Positions 42,839-54,119 of a stretch of 64,000 nt of DNA are shown here, piece after piece. Every line of letters begins with the position of its first letter. Positions within the stretch are counted from its first letter, which is position 1. The notes below the pieces were generated by a model that worked only from the letters and a program-made list of their open reading frames with translations, ran no database searches and was not told the origin of the DNA. Location: contig JBBELK010000396.1 in the NCBI GenBank assembly GCA_037783545.1, positions 186,001-250,000 on the forward strand. The letters run 5' to 3'. The position numbers were made by a program, and so were the translations under genes. The stretch comes from Henricia sp. BOLD:AAB3569. Taxonomy: Eukaryota; Echinodermata; Asteroidea; Spinulosida; Echinasteridae.

Positions 42839-43587
42839 CGTGGATTTCACTTTCTTGACAATCGGTTGCTATCTGCCATTACTGTGTCCATACTATGGCA
42901 CGCCATTGAAGCGAAAATAATTCAACACTGATAATTCAATGTTAACGCATATTTTCGCAAATGTTGCGCAAGAAAAAAAAAGTTGTCAAGACTTTTAAAT
43001 GTTGATATAGGGCCTAGACTGTTTGAAACTGGCATACCGTGCTTGACGTCACAACTATCATATCCGCCATTACTGTGTCCACACTATGGCACGCCAAAGC
43101 GGAAATAATTCAACACTGATAATTCTGCCATCAACCCTGAAAAACAAAATTTTTAAAAACTTGCCAACAAAAGCACGGTATGCCAGTTTCAAACAGTCTA
43201 TCAACATTTAAACTTGTTTAGTCTTGCGCAACAATTGCAAAAATATGCGTCAACATTAAATTATCAGTGTTGAATTATTTTCGCTTTGGCGTGCCATAGT
43301 ATGGACACAGTAATGGCGGATAGCAACCGGTTGTCAAGAAAGTGAATATACCCAGCACGATGTGGCAAGGGACTCTCCCCTAACGCCCCTATACCTCAAC
43401 ACACTATTCCCTTTTGTTAACGCAACAACACCATCCCACCCCCGCCCCCCTCCCCCGCCCCCTAAAAACTGAAAGGATTTCCTTGGAAATTCCTTGGATG
43501 TTTGAGACACAATGGTGGAGCAATGGTAGGAGGGCGGGGGCGGTACCTCTGCCACATATCGTGCTGCATATGAAAGTGAAACCCAAG
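42839..43587. mobile_element. Foldback element, CTTGGGTTTCACTTTC family, copy 2
   Basis: Same arms as the copy in UBA5 intron 11 (CACTTTCTTGACAATCGGTT, GCCATTACTGTGTCCATACT). The right terminus is split by a MITE, so GAAAGTGAA appears on both sides and the final ACCCAAG lies at 43581-43587. Confidence 0.88.
43347..43571. mobile_element. CAGCACGATGTGGCA-family MITE, copy 2, 9-bp target duplication
   Basis: The ends CAGCACGATGTGGCA / TGCCACATATCGTGCTG enclose C-rich and G-rich interior tracts. A perfect 9-bp repeat GAAAGTGAA flanks it at 43338-43346 and 43572-43580. It sits inside the right terminus of an older foldback element. The orientation is opposite to the copy at 12138. Confidence 0.9.
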
Positions 43588-44347
43588 AATAGAATCTTCG
43601 TACCGGCCATGGCAGAGGACGGTTTTTTTATATTTAAAGGAGAGTGACCAGATTTTTCAAAAAAATTGATTTCGTTTTAACCAACAATCATCTGCGCCCT
43701 GAGCATCTTTTTGATGGATACCGGCGCATTACAAATATTCATTATTATTATTATTATTATCATGTAAAATGCCCCCAAAATACTATCCACGGGAAGACAA
43801 CAGGAACATTGCAATCCCCAAATTGGAAGCAAAAAGGCCAAGGATGGTAGCACTGCTTTATGTAACCGGATAAATTAGTTTACTAGACTTCGGTGGGGTT
43901 TTGACGATATCCATAGAAATATACGGATTGATGGCGCAGAATTTCTTATGGTAGGCCCCTAGCTAATGACAAACATATGACACATGATATGGTATCAAAA
44001 TCTCAACACCCATGGGAAAAATAGGGAGAGGTCAGAAATGTGCTCTGGTCACGCTCCTTTAAGTGATGTGACATAGGGGAGGGGTGTGTGTGTCAAATCC
44101 GTTCATTTGGGTCGACGTTACAGCCTGGCATTTTAGGGGGTGGGGCATTTTACGGGGTGGGGGCATTTTTGGGAGTGTGAGAAGAATCGATTCAAAGACG
44201 TCTTTATTGATTAAACACTCCTCAATGACCTCTCACCTTTATTACATCAAATAGTGATTTAGATCGAAATTCACATTCCCGAAACAGTCTGGCCTATAAG
44301 AACCTTAAAACACCAGAAGCTGTTCTCATTGATTTTTGTATCGTAGC
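43588..44347. other. Non-coding; SINE-tail-like (ATT)n run
   Basis: An ATTATTATTATTATTATC run near 43740-43760 follows CGGCGCATTACAAATATTC, which resembles a retroposon tail. No gene is seen. Confidence 0.5.
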
Positions 44348-44350
44348 TTT

Positions 44351-44741
44351 TATCCATCGTGTCCATATTTTGCGGCCCTTATGATATTACTGTACATATC
44401 GCCTCAAGTTGATTTCTCTTTATGAGGTATAGCATGTGGCTGAAGGCTGTTTACGTTTTCTCCATATAATGGCGCAAATTTCTTGTAAGAACGATCGCTG
44501 GTGGTGCTGTCCACAGGTGCCATTGAACCATATAAATCATGATATCCAATTATCCATCGTGTCCATATTTTGCGGCCCTTATGATATTACTGTACATATC
44601 GCCTCAAGTTGATTTTTCTTTATGAGGTATAGCATGTGGCTGAAGGCTGTTTACGTTTTCTCCATAATGGCGCAAATTTCTTGTAAGAACGATCGCTGGT
44701 GGTGCTGTCCACAGGTGCCATTGAACCATATAAATCATGAT
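44351..44741. repeat. Tandem duplication, about 200-bp unit, two copies
   Basis: 44351-44550 is repeated at 44551-44741 with few changes. Copy 1 has an extra TA near 44465 (TCCATATAATGG against TCCATAATGG) that breaks the short reading frame kept open in copy 2. Confidence 0.95.
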
Positions 44742-44876
44742 AATAACGCTGAAGCCGTATGTAGTGCACATATCCACCACGCAAGGTGCTCACTGTGCTC
44801 AATTATAGAGGAATTTCAAATTGTCATCGAAAACGAGGGTCTCGGTGCTTTCTTTTGTGACGAAATTTGCAAATGA
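44622..44876 (+). CDS. Possible small cysteine-rich secreted peptide (84 aa), unknown
   Basis: ATG at 44622 opens MRYSMWLKAVYVFSIMAQIS, a plausible but weak signal peptide. The remainder has eight cysteines (SC, WWCC, VC, RC, LC, FC, IC) ending FFCDEICK then TGA. The frame starts inside the duplicated segment, and the first copy is truncated by a TA insertion. No family is recognised. It could be a chance frame or one exon of something longer. Confidence 0.3.
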   Translation: MRYSMWLKAVYVFSIMAQISCKNDRWWCCPQVPLNHINHDNNAEAVCSAHIHHARCSLCSIIEEFQIVIENEGLGAFFCDEICK

Positions 44877-44994
44877 AAAGACACGTGCATCTGGAAACGA
44901 GGCTTCCAGTGCTAATATGAAATTTGCCAATATCATTGCTTAACCTTATGAGCTCCCTTGGAAGTATACAACAATGCGGGCTCAGTGCATATTA

Positions 44995-45146
44995 TGCGCG
45001 TATGGGCTGATCACGTGTATTCCCTGCTCTTGCAGGTACCCATTTACTCCTGGGTGGAGATGGGCAATTCATGTAAAAGTGCCTTGCCCAGGGGCACAAA
45101 CACACACACACTACGTACGAGCCGGACTCGAATCTGCAACCCTTAT
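44995..45146 (-). mobile_element. tRNA-derived SINE
   Basis: On the minus strand the head has a B box, GCAGATTCGAGTCCGGCTC. The body is TGTGCCCCTGGGCAAGGCAC, then CCCATCTCCACCCAGGAGTA and ATGGGTACCTGC. The A box is lost where the next element begins. Confidence 0.8.
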
Positions 45147-45929
45147 ATAGACCGTGTAAGTTAACCTCGAGAACTTGCGGTACCCCGTGCAGCGACCGTG
45201 TTTTCCCCGTTCCATTTTCCATTTTTCAAGATAAGCAGTTTCACTAAACGATTCGGGGTCCACTTTAAACATTCTTAAAATCCCATGTATTACTTGTGCG
45301 AAAAGTCAATTGAACAAAAAGTTCATCAAATTATAAATATGACCTTTTATTTCCGTCTCTGTGATAAACTGGTAACCATGGACGTAATGTAAAAAACACG
45401 CAGCGCATCGCTGGTAGTCCGCAAGTGGTACGAATATTTTTGAGCGTGTATTTGACGCGAATACGGTTCATTACGTCAGTTTTTAAAAGTAATGATTCGG
45501 CTTCAGATGCGTCCTGGCCGTGTGTACTTTGTTTGTATGTGTTTTTGTCGGCGGTTTTATCCACTCTCAACAGAAGTGAACGTTGAAGTTGACGTTCAAA
45601 CCAGTTATTTGGTTTAGCCACATTAATATTTCTGAGATGCACCAAGCCTGAACCCTAATTTGTAAAGCTATACTTGCAAACCGGAAACGAAAGGTCAAGT
45701 TTTTAAATTTGTTTTTGACAAGTTCAGACAACACCTTCTTCATTTTATTTATTGAATCGGTAGAATTTAAGATGCCTTTTCCATTTATTGGCGTTTGGGC
45801 GCTTACAAACGCGGTACGGTAAAGTGATAATTCAAAAAAGATCGTCACAACGTTAAAACCCAATAGCCATTCCCTGACTGGTCCCCGGAAATGTGACCCG
45901 CTGCGAGACCTACATGTGCACAGTCTATT
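45147..45929. mobile_element. AATAGACCGTGTAAG-family element, copy A
   Basis: The terminal inverted repeat ATAGACCGTGTAAGTTAACC matches AGACCTACATGTGCACAGTC. Internal blocks (GACCTTTTATTTCCGTCTCT, ATAAACTGGTAACC, CATTTATTGGCGTTTG) are shared with copies at 51441 and 53289. No transposase is recognised. Confidence 0.85.
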
Positions 45930-46377
45930 AACCAAGGTCTTGGCCTGCATAGGTACGGGTACGCGCCACTACCGCCCGGCCATGGCACTCCACTGATTAG
46001 GCTATGGTTCAAACACGTTTTTGTTCGGCTTGATGTAATTATTTCGATTGAAGAATCCCTTACTCTTTTCAGGGACCCTCTAACACACTACCACCTGTTT
46101 CCATTCATGCCTCCGGACTTACGGGTCATTCACATTTAAAGTGCATGAAACTATAGCAACAATTTAATACAAAATGGATATCAAACATTTTCTATGAATT
46201 ATTTATAGATACCACTATATATCTTCAGCTAACCGACGATTTTGTCCATTTTTGTTAAAATATATCTTTAAATGTGACATCGGACCTCAACAAAATAGTA
46301 TATCTTTAAAATACGCACGATGTGTTTATAATATACAGGGAGATTAATATGCACGTGTGCGGGTATGTATGTGTGGG

Positions 46378-46766
46378 GTACCGTGGCCGAGTGGTTTGTG
46401 TCGTTGACTCGCAGTGCTCGGGTGAAGACTTGGGGTTGCGGGTTCGGTACCCGGCCATGGTACATGTGCCCTTGAGCAAGGTATCTAACCACAATTGCTC
46501 CATCTTTCGGAGGGGATGTAAAGCCGTTGGTCCAGTGTGTTGAGTAACGCACTTAAAAGATCACTGAGGCACTCTTTCGTGCGTGAAGAGTAAAATGGGA
46601 TTCCCCGGTGTCTCTGGCCGTCGGCTGCCAATGGCGCCACCCACCTATGTATCTCGATGTTTAGGTGGAAGATACTTGTAAGCTTCTGTAAACTCATAAT
46701 AATGTACATATACAGTGCATGTGAACATGCTCATGTGGAATGTGCGCTATAGAAATGTAATAATCA
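46378..46766 (+). mobile_element. tRNA-derived SINE, near full length
   Basis: Head: A-box-like GTGGCCGAGTGG and B box GCGGGTTCGGTACCC. Body: TGCCCTTGAGCAAGGTATCT and on through a conserved-looking middle (GATTCCCCGGTGTCTCTGGC). It ends GTGCGCTATAGAAATGTAAT, a LINE-like tail, so a partner LINE probably mobilised it. Confidence 0.85.
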
Positions 46767-46894
46767 TCACACGTAAAACTCGAAATTAAAGTCCAGTATA
46801 TCATTTGCAGATACTAGATGAAACTTTTTTTTTTCGAATTCCAGGAACAACAGCATTACATAAAGTAAGAATTATATTGATAAACTGCCTTGTA

Positions 46895-47125
46895 GAAATT
46901 TCAGCCACATAGGTGCAGTAATACTTCAGAAAACCTAAAAGAAAATCCATGCATGGATTGTGTTAATGAATGGTAAAACAAATATCGTTTGCAAACATTT
47001 TTGTTTTGTTTTGAAAAAGCACCTTCAGTTGGCAATTTCCCCTTCAAAGGTATACCATTACCATTGCTGTCAACACTTTTAATCAATTTGTGAAGTAAAA
47101 ATTTGGGTACCTGCAAATGATGTAT
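46895..47125 (+). repeat. Interspersed repeat R1, copy 1
   Basis: Blocks ATTTCAGCCACATAGGTGCA, TAATACTTCAGAAAA, CACCTTCAGTTGGCAATT and TGTCAACACTTTTAAT. Other copies are at 49186-49445 (same strand) and 47680-47950 and 63258-63460 (opposite strand). Confidence 0.85.
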
Positions 47126-47679
47126 ACTGGGGCTTTAACACTTATGGATCTTTCTTGAGATTTCAGTGCACATGAGATCATCGGTCCTGTCACAGATTGC
47201 GGACAGCGTCTTCCCAGATGCCCAGTCTGATGGAAAAATCCTTCAATCTAAAGTACATTGAACCTCTGCCCCTAGTGCACACTGAATGCACGGATTTAAT
47301 GTAATCGCTTTAAAGTAATCGCTTCCAAACCTGAAGTAATCGCTTTCGACGTTAATATGGTTTGGCGTGTAACACCTTGCACAGTGAGAAAATAAGTGCA
47401 CTACAGGGATTTCGTATTGTGCGTGTTTTAACAAGTTCATATTTCTTGGGACGATAGTATTTTTATAGTGGATATAAATTGGAAATCAAATTAAAAGAAC
47501 TTCCGAAATTATGGCAATTTCCATTTGTTTCCCGGAAAATGGTGCGACCCCCAGCCCCTCCCTCGCGAAGCAATCCGTTTCTGCTTGCATTGATATGGAG
47601 TGCACTATGGGATAATTCGGAAAATTTAGTTATTCACTCGTTAAAGTCCCAATACATCATTCGCGGTTACCCAAAATAT

Positions 47680-47950
47680 TACTTCACGAGTTGACAAGAA
47701 AAATCCGATTAAAAATGTTGATAGCAATGGTAACAAACACCAAATGTTTTTTCCCGTGTAAAATGGTACTTTGTGGGCATGGGAGAAATTGCCGTGCTTA
47801 AAAAAAATGTCTGTGCCTACGGGCAATTTTTTGTTTAATTCAACATAAAACCATGCATAAATTGTTCTGGTTTCCTGAAGTATTACTGCATCTACATGTA
47901 TACGTGGCTCAAATTTTTACTGGGCAGTTTAATCAACATTGTTCTTTGGT
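47680..47950 (-). repeat. Interspersed repeat R1, copy 2 (inverted)
   Basis: Complement of R1 with GTTGATAGCAATGGTAACAA and CTGAAGTATTACTGCATCTA. It extends into CTCAAATTTTTACTGGGCAG and a GTTCTTTGGTTATGTA block also found at 55200-55265. Together with copy 1 it forms a 1.05-kb inverted pair. Confidence 0.8.
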
Positions 47951-47987
47951 TATGTATTGCTGTTGTTCATGTTTTTAAAGTTTCCAA

Positions 47988-48132
47988 TAGAGCCTTTGCA
48001 CGGCGGCCATGACAGGGGACAGTCACATTGTCACTATACGTCAAGCACAAGTAGGCACTTTGTGGATCTATTGTCGCATCATTTAAATATGAAAACCTTC
48101 CCCCTGTCATGGCCGCCGGTGCAAAAGCTCTA
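47988..48132. mobile_element. Small MITE, TAGAGCCTTTGCAC ends
   Basis: The 32-bp inverted ends, TAGAGC(C/T)TTTGCACGGCGGCC and ATGACAGGGG, can be read with TA flanks. 145 bp. Confidence 0.88.
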
Positions 48133-49185
48133 TAATGTAATCTGTAAAGGAATTGTATATTTGAAAGAAACCACTCGCTGAAAAGCAGATACGAACTTCA
48201 CAAATAATGACAATCGCAGCAATTGTCCTATATAGTACGGGCGCAACCATTTGTCCGAAAACTGGGCGAAGTGGGTATTTTTAGTGTCCAGTGTCCTATT
48301 CCTCAATTGGAAATGTCCCCTAATAAAGCGAGTTTTGCAATTACTCTGTAAAACAAATTTTATTTAACGAAATACTAAAGAAAGTAGTGCACATTATTTA
48401 AATAAATGTTTTTTTATAAAGTCGCTCCATTTTCACTACTCAGAGGGAGATCTTTGCTTTCGGTTCACTCGTCTGGTGATTTGCAGACGTATATGGGAGG
48501 TACAGTGTATGGGCTGTGCACAACAAGCATTTGCCGGTGGCTGTATAACGCTGCACCAGAGAGTGGGTTTTCTTCCGCCACCAGACGAGTGTACAACACA
48601 CGTTATCGATTATTTATCGCCAAATATCCTGAATGCGCGACTAGCCGTGTTCGGGTACCATTTTATTATTAGCCTTTTGCGTGTAACCTTTGCATGTGGC
48701 TGGTGTCCCAAATTCTTCACTTACAAATGGACGTGCAGCTTGGAATGTCCACATACTCTACTGTCCTCATACTGACTCACGTGTCACATATTTCAAGAAA
48801 AAAAAAATATATATATTTGTGTCTTGGAAAAAAACCCCAGTACGACGCGTGAATATGTACACTGTCACCAGGCTGGTAAAGACCGCACGAGCACGTCATC
48901 ATTTCACATAATTGTCTCAATTATAGCAGATTCGGTTTCAATATTTTGCAAACAAGTGACTCGTGACTCGGACTCGAACTCGAGGAAAGTGACTCGTGAC
49001 TCGATCAAACTTGTCTGCCAAAAGATTGAACATGCAGATAAATTCAGACAAATATCTGTCATGTCTGTCGGACAAAAATCTCATAGTGTAGACAGGTCAT
49101 AACTGCTGTGGTAAACCTGCGAGGAACTGGCATCCCATCCAGTCGTAATTTAAAGCCTATGTCGAGAAAACTGCTTTATTATAGG
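48133..49185. other. Non-coding stretch
   Basis: The first 170 bases are diverged from sequence near 28060-28170. CACTCGTCTGGTG appears near 48467 and inverted near 48580. Repeated GTGACTCGTGACTCG words lie near 48957-49000. No gene is recognised. Confidence 0.45.
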
Positions 49186-49445
49186 AATTTCAGCCACATA
49201 GATGCAGTAATACTTCAGAAAATCTGAAAAAAATTCACGCATATTTTATGGTGTGTGAATGAATGGTAAAAAGGTTTTCTGCAGACAACTTGTTATTAAA
49301 AACCCACCTTCAGTTGGCAATGTCTCCCACAAAGGTACCAATCCTGTGGTGCTTGTTATCATTGCAATCAACACTTTTAGTGTTTTTTTTCCCTCCTTGT
49401 CAACTCGTGAAGAAAAATGTTGGGCATTAAACTGCAAATTATGTA
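49186..49445 (+). repeat. Interspersed repeat R1, copy 3
   Basis: ATTTCAGCCACATAGATGCA and AATACTTCAGAAAATC, then CCCACCTTCAGTTGGCAATG. Same orientation as copy 1. Confidence 0.85.
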
Positions 49446-50099
49446 TAATTTGAGCTTTTAGGGAGTCGCTTACCAGTCCGTTGTTTATATCTTGTACTTG
49501 CTAATTACCACATATGTCGACATCACCCAGCCAGTATGGACCACACTACCATTTTAATTTACTCTACTCGCTGGCTACTTTTGGAAACACGATTCGCCGC
49601 AGGAAAAACAACCCACGCAAACGTGCCATAAAACACTCATAAAAACCGCACACGGAGGTCATTCGTTTTTCTGTTCTTTGAATAACCAAGTGAAATTATC
49701 CCAGTGCAATAGCAATAATGTGTCTCAAGTTGTACATCGTTGTTTTCAATATTTACTTTATTACAAGTCCATGCTGGGCTCACATAAATGTTAGCATCTT
49801 TGGTGAGCATTTTCAACTGGGCGCTAACTGCTGTTTCTGTTGAAATGATGACACGCCGGCTCCAACAAATGGAAATTAACGGTCAGCTTAATGATCGTCC
49901 AAAGGTTATTCTGGAAAGAAATACATCGAAACAATCCACGAAAACCAATGGCACACCAATGGCAAACCAATGACTATTTAGCAGTTTGGTGAAAGTAATT
50001 CTTTCCATAAAGTAATTAACAACACATTGCCAAATATTCTGTCTTCAATTCATGGCTTTCCGTGTGCACGCTGATACATGGACAATAGAGTTGGATATA
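49446..50099. other. Non-coding stretch, nothing recognised
   Basis: Ordinary AT-rich sequence. A short tandem AATGGCACACCAATGGCAAA occurs near 49950. No supportable gene. Confidence 0.45.
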
Positions 50100-50101
50100 T
50101 A

Positions 50102-50903
50102 CAGGGTGGAAAAAACCCGAAACCGAGATAGTGCTAATTGTGACTAAAGTAGGGAACATATGAATCAGAGGGAGGTATCATCAGTTAGGGTTGAATCTCC
50201 TCTTTAAAATGACACCCTGATCATGTCATTATGTTTCCGGTTGACAATTGAGCAGTGGTCAATGTTATGCAAGGGTCTAGTTAGGGATTAGCGCCACTTT
50301 CTTTAATGGCGTCTAGTAGCCTGAACCATGACATAGCCTGTTTGGACGCCTCTGAAGATCACCAGAAAGCAGTTGATGTTGTCTCACAATTCTGTAAGGG
50401 TACCGCAGGACAATTTAATTGAACATGGTTGGGGCCAGTCCTAAACCATTCTGTCTATGGCTTCTGCATTCTCCCAGCTACAGGGCCTGCTGAATTGCAT
50501 TAATGTTCTTGGATGACTGACCAGTTCCCCTTTGACTCAACAAAAAATCGCTGCATTCTCATGTAGACCCGAATGTATTCTGTTTACGAAAATGCAGGAT
50601 TCCCCCACCAACATTTTATCAGCATGTTATATGTAATTTCTGAGACGTCCTGGGTTTTGCTAAGGGATACCGGTCGTCCAAACAGGCTATGCCATGCATT
50701 AAAGAAGGTGGATCAAATCCCTAACTAGACCTTGCATAACATTGGTCACTGCTCAGTCAACCGAAAACACAATGACATGACCATGAGGGTGTCATTTTAA
50801 AGAGGAGATTCAACTCTCAGAGGATATCCCCCTTTCATTCATATGTGCCCTACTTTAGTCACAATTAGCAATAATGTCTCAGTTTCGTTGTTTATCCACC
50901 CTG
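50102..50903. mobile_element. Mariner-like non-autonomous element, CAGGGTGGA ends
   Basis: The ends CAGGGTGGA / TCCACCCTG are flanked by TA (50100-50101, 50904-50905). Long arms (GTGACTAAAGTAGGG, GATTCA(A)CC, CATGTCATT) are mirrored over about 200 bp. The middle keeps pieces also found in inverted orientation inside 55836-57093 (TGCATTAATGTTCTTGGATG, GATCACCAGAAAGCAGTTGA). It may hold the worn 3' part of a mariner-type transposase. Confidence 0.85.
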
Positions 50904-51153
50904 TAGAGACAAGGAAACTGTCGTCTGCAGTCGACACATGCTGTGCCGGTATGAGAGCCGTTATTTTGGCCGAACGCTATATGGGTACGAAAAAGAACAG
51001 ACGGGCAATATGTTGGAGTTGCCCTCTTTGTATCTACGTAGCGTTATGCCAAAATGGCGGCGGCCACATCAAGACAGTCCCTGTAAGTAATTAAAACTGT
51101 GAGTGTGCACTCTAGTTTACCATAATTAACTCTATGGTATTGACGTAAAAACG

Positions 51154-51410
51154 TGTCTGCTGCCACCAAGAGTTGATTGTCTGATCACCCGACGTGCTGT
51201 TGGGCGTTTGTATGAATTACAAACGATGTTGTGGAAGCGGGGCCAGTTTAAGCAGAGCATTGTCTGTCCATAATAGTAAGATGGTGGATCCCTTGGTTCA
51301 ATTCTCACATAGCCAGCGGCTGTTGTGCAGCCGTCCACAATAGCCATAAAGCTCAGTGCGTTAAAAAAGGTGTCTGCTGCCACCAAGAGTTTAATGTCTA
51401 ATCACTCGGC
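51154..51410. repeat. Direct repeats GTGTCTGCTGCCACCAAGAG flanking about 180 bp
   Basis: GTGTCTGCTGCCACCAAGAG plus about 18 bases occurs at 51154 and 51371. The segment between resembles a worn tRNA-SINE piece (TTGGTTCAATTCTCAC). Confidence 0.75.
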
Positions 51411-51478
51411 GCGCTTTCGTCGGAGAAATGGTTCAATCTTAATAGACCGTGTAAGTTGACCTCGAAAGCATGCGGGAC

Positions 51479-51861
51479 GCGATATTTCTTTCCGTACCAC
51501 ATATTCGCTATGGGGCTTCATCGAGGTTTCTGATTGGTGCATTGTAAATTAATATTCATATTTTCTATATAGCGCCCTCAAGAGTTATTAAGTAAAAGGG
51601 ATATAAGAAAGACAATTTAAGGGTTTGTCGAGTCGTTTGGTAGTATAGTGGTTAAGACGTGGAACTAACAATCAAGAGATTGCGGGTTCGAATCTCCTTT
51701 GAGTCGTATTCAATTTTTTCACAAAGAGGAAAGAGTGTGGTATGGTGTGGTGTTATGTTGAGGTAGTTATCGACAAAACACATCAGTATGCAACATATGC
51801 AGGGGGTTAAACCAATCTGAAGTAATGTTCGGTAAACTGCGGCACGGAAAACAATATCGCG
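51479..51861. mobile_element. Nested hAT-like element
   Basis: The ends (C)GCGATATT(T/G)(C/T)TTTCCGT are mirrored at 51838-51861. The direct repeat TGCGGGAC flanks it at 51471-51478 and 51862-51869. It carries a tRNA-like segment inside. Confidence 0.75.
51632..51708 (+). other. tRNA-like segment, probably not a functional gene
   Basis: GTTTGGTAGTATAGTGGTTA resembles the D arm and GCGGGTTCGAATCTCC resembles the T arm with its B box. The T stem pairs poorly and no seven-pair acceptor stem can be formed. It is likely a tRNA-derived retroposon head. Confidence 0.45.
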
Positions 51862-52336
51862 TGCGGGACTTCGGAGGACCTCGTATATAAGTTTTAACAC
51901 AGGCAGCGACCTTTTTTTTTCCGGTACCATTTTCACACCACGTCAAACTCAGCAGTTTCACCTAAATCTTAAAATCCCATTCATCCCCTGTGCGAAAGGT
52001 TAATTGAGCAAAAAGTTCACAAAATTTTAAATCTGACCTTATATTTCCGTCTCTGAAATAAACTGGTAACCCTTGACGCCACAGAAAAACCACACAGCCA
52101 TGACAGCGCGTCCGCAAGTGGCGCAAATATTTTGGCGCCGTGTAGTTGGCGCGAATACGTAGTTGGCAAACAATCTTGATTCGGCTTTAGACGGTCTTTG
52201 CGATTTTCGTATTGTACGATTTACGTTCATGTATACTTGATAATTCAAAGAAGATCGTCACAACGTTAAAACCCCGTTGCCATTCCCTGACTGGCCCCCG
52301 GAAGTGTGACTCGCCGCGAGACTTACACGGTCTATT

Positions 52337-53288
52337 CGCATGAAACAGGACTCATCATTTGTCTGCCATCTGCTATTATGGTGTCCATGCCAATGCTGTC
52401 GGCACATAATTTGTCTTTTGGCTAACTGAGTGAAATAATTGAGTAAATTTCCATCAAACGTAATTGGAAGTGGCATCTGAAATAAGCAGAAGATGAAAGG
52501 ATTTTCATTTAGCTCATTATATAATTGTATAGGCTCTTCACAATTATCATTATAATGACCTTGTAGCTAAAATTCGGCAAGGATTAAAAGGTTTTTCATT
52601 TAGAGGCGTAAGTACAGTGCGTTGAATATATAATAAAATAAGATCAAGCTAATTATGTACAATTTAATGGTCCGTTTTAGAGAAATATGATTGTCAGTGT
52701 TATTTCTTGAAACATGTGCACAATTCAACGTTGCAAGGTATTTCGAATTTCCATCGCGAGAAGTATAGTAATACTGAAGAAGAGAAAAAAACACCTTCAC
52801 AATTTCAATAACACTGACCAGTGACATATTTTTCTGATCCATTTCCTTTTCTTTCTTCTGTTCTCGTACCCTTCATATCTTCCATTTTCTTCATTTTGCC
52901 CCTTTTCCGGGAATGCTGTGTTGTGTTTCAATGAATACGTGCCTTTACGGTTCCCCCACTATTCCCTGCGCGCAGTCGGCGCGCAGTGCATGATGGAACG
53001 GAATTCCAGTACACCGCACAGGAGCGCTAAGTTTGATCGTGCAAAGGTGAGTGGGATTTCGCAGGGGAGTGGAGCTCTCGGCCGCTTCTAGCTCATAAAA
53101 TGTAGCGAATTGGTGTTTTTACACAAATGTTACCAGGTAATATAGAGCGCAGATACAGACTCAACCTACCGCATACCTGTTTTGAGATTATATTGGCGTC
53201 TAGGGGTGAAATACTAGGGAGGTTTAGATGCACGTAAAATGGAAAAACTCTTTTAATATCCAACTCCCATGTCCCAATGTTCGTTTGC
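52337..53288. other. Mostly non-coding; contains one exon-like segment
   Basis: AT-rich to 52850, then a short GC-richer stretch (52960-53090) with the candidate exon. A partial end of the GGAGGTTTAGATGCACGTAA MITE family lies at 53218-53240. Confidence 0.45.
52990..53046 (+). CDS. Possible first coding exon of an unknown gene
   Basis: ATGATGGAACGG opens MMERNSSTPHRSAKFDRAK and runs in phase 0 into a strong donor GTGAGTGGG. The surroundings are locally GC-rich (GCGCGCAGTCGGCGCGCAGT), as around a first exon. No matching second exon was found in the window. The evidence is weak. Confidence 0.22.
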
Positions 53289-54119
53289 AATAGACCGCGT
53301 AAGTTGACCTCGAGAACAAGCGGGGCTCTGCGAGACTCAGATAGCAGGGGACCTCAGATAACAGCTTAACCATAGGCAACGACCGTTTTTTCAGTACCAT
53401 TTTGACACCACGTCAAAATTAGCAGTTTTCTGGGTCCACTATAAAAATCCTTAAAATCTCATTTATCGCCCGTGCAAAACGTTGATTGAGCAAACAGTTC
53501 ATACAATTTTTAATATTTCCGTCTCTGACATAAACTGGTAAACCTACACGTAACAGAAAAAAACACACTGCCATGACACCGCGTCGCTGGTAGTCTGCAA
53601 CTGGCGTGAATCTTTTTTTTTGTTGCGCCGTGTAGTAGGCGCAAATACGACACATCACGACACATTATGGCCGTTTTCAAAAGTTCTCGATTCGGCTTCA
53701 GACAGTATTTGCGATTTCCGTCCTGACCATGTGTACTTTATTTGTTTGGGATTTTGTGTTGGTTTGACCTACTCTCAACAGTAGTGAACGTCCAAGATGT
53801 CGTTTAAACTAGGTATTTGTTTAGCCTCGTTAATGCTTCTCAGATGCACCAAGCCCGAGGGCCGTACTTCGGAAATGTACTTGCAAACCGGAAACAAAAG
53901 GTAGAACATTTTTATTTGATTGTGACAAAATTTTCTTCATATTATTTATTGAATCGATAGATTTTAAGCCAATTTTCCCATTTATTGGCGTTTGAGCTCT
54001 TACGAACGAAGTACGATAAGGTGAAAAATCTAAGAATACCGTCACAACGTTAAATCCTATTGCCATTACCTGACAGGTCTCCGGAAGTGTGACCTGAAAC
54101 GAGACTTACACAGTCGATT
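53289..54119. mobile_element. AATAGACCGTGTAAG-family element, copy C
   Basis: 831 bp, ends AATAGACCGCGTAAGTTGAC / ACTTACACAGTCGATT. The least rearranged of the three copies. Confidence 0.87.

Larger units (their letters stand above)
51441..52336. mobile_element. AATAGACCGTGTAAG-family element, copy B, with a nested element
   Basis: The ends AATAGACCGTGTAAGTTGAC / ACTTACACGGTCTATT enclose internal blocks shared with copies A and C. Interrupted near its left end by 51479-51861. After removal it is about 510 bp, shorter than the other copies. Confidence 0.87.

Noticed and set aside
51632..51708. Functional tRNA gene
   Set aside because: D- and T-arm words are present, but the acceptor stem cannot be formed and the T stem is mismatched.
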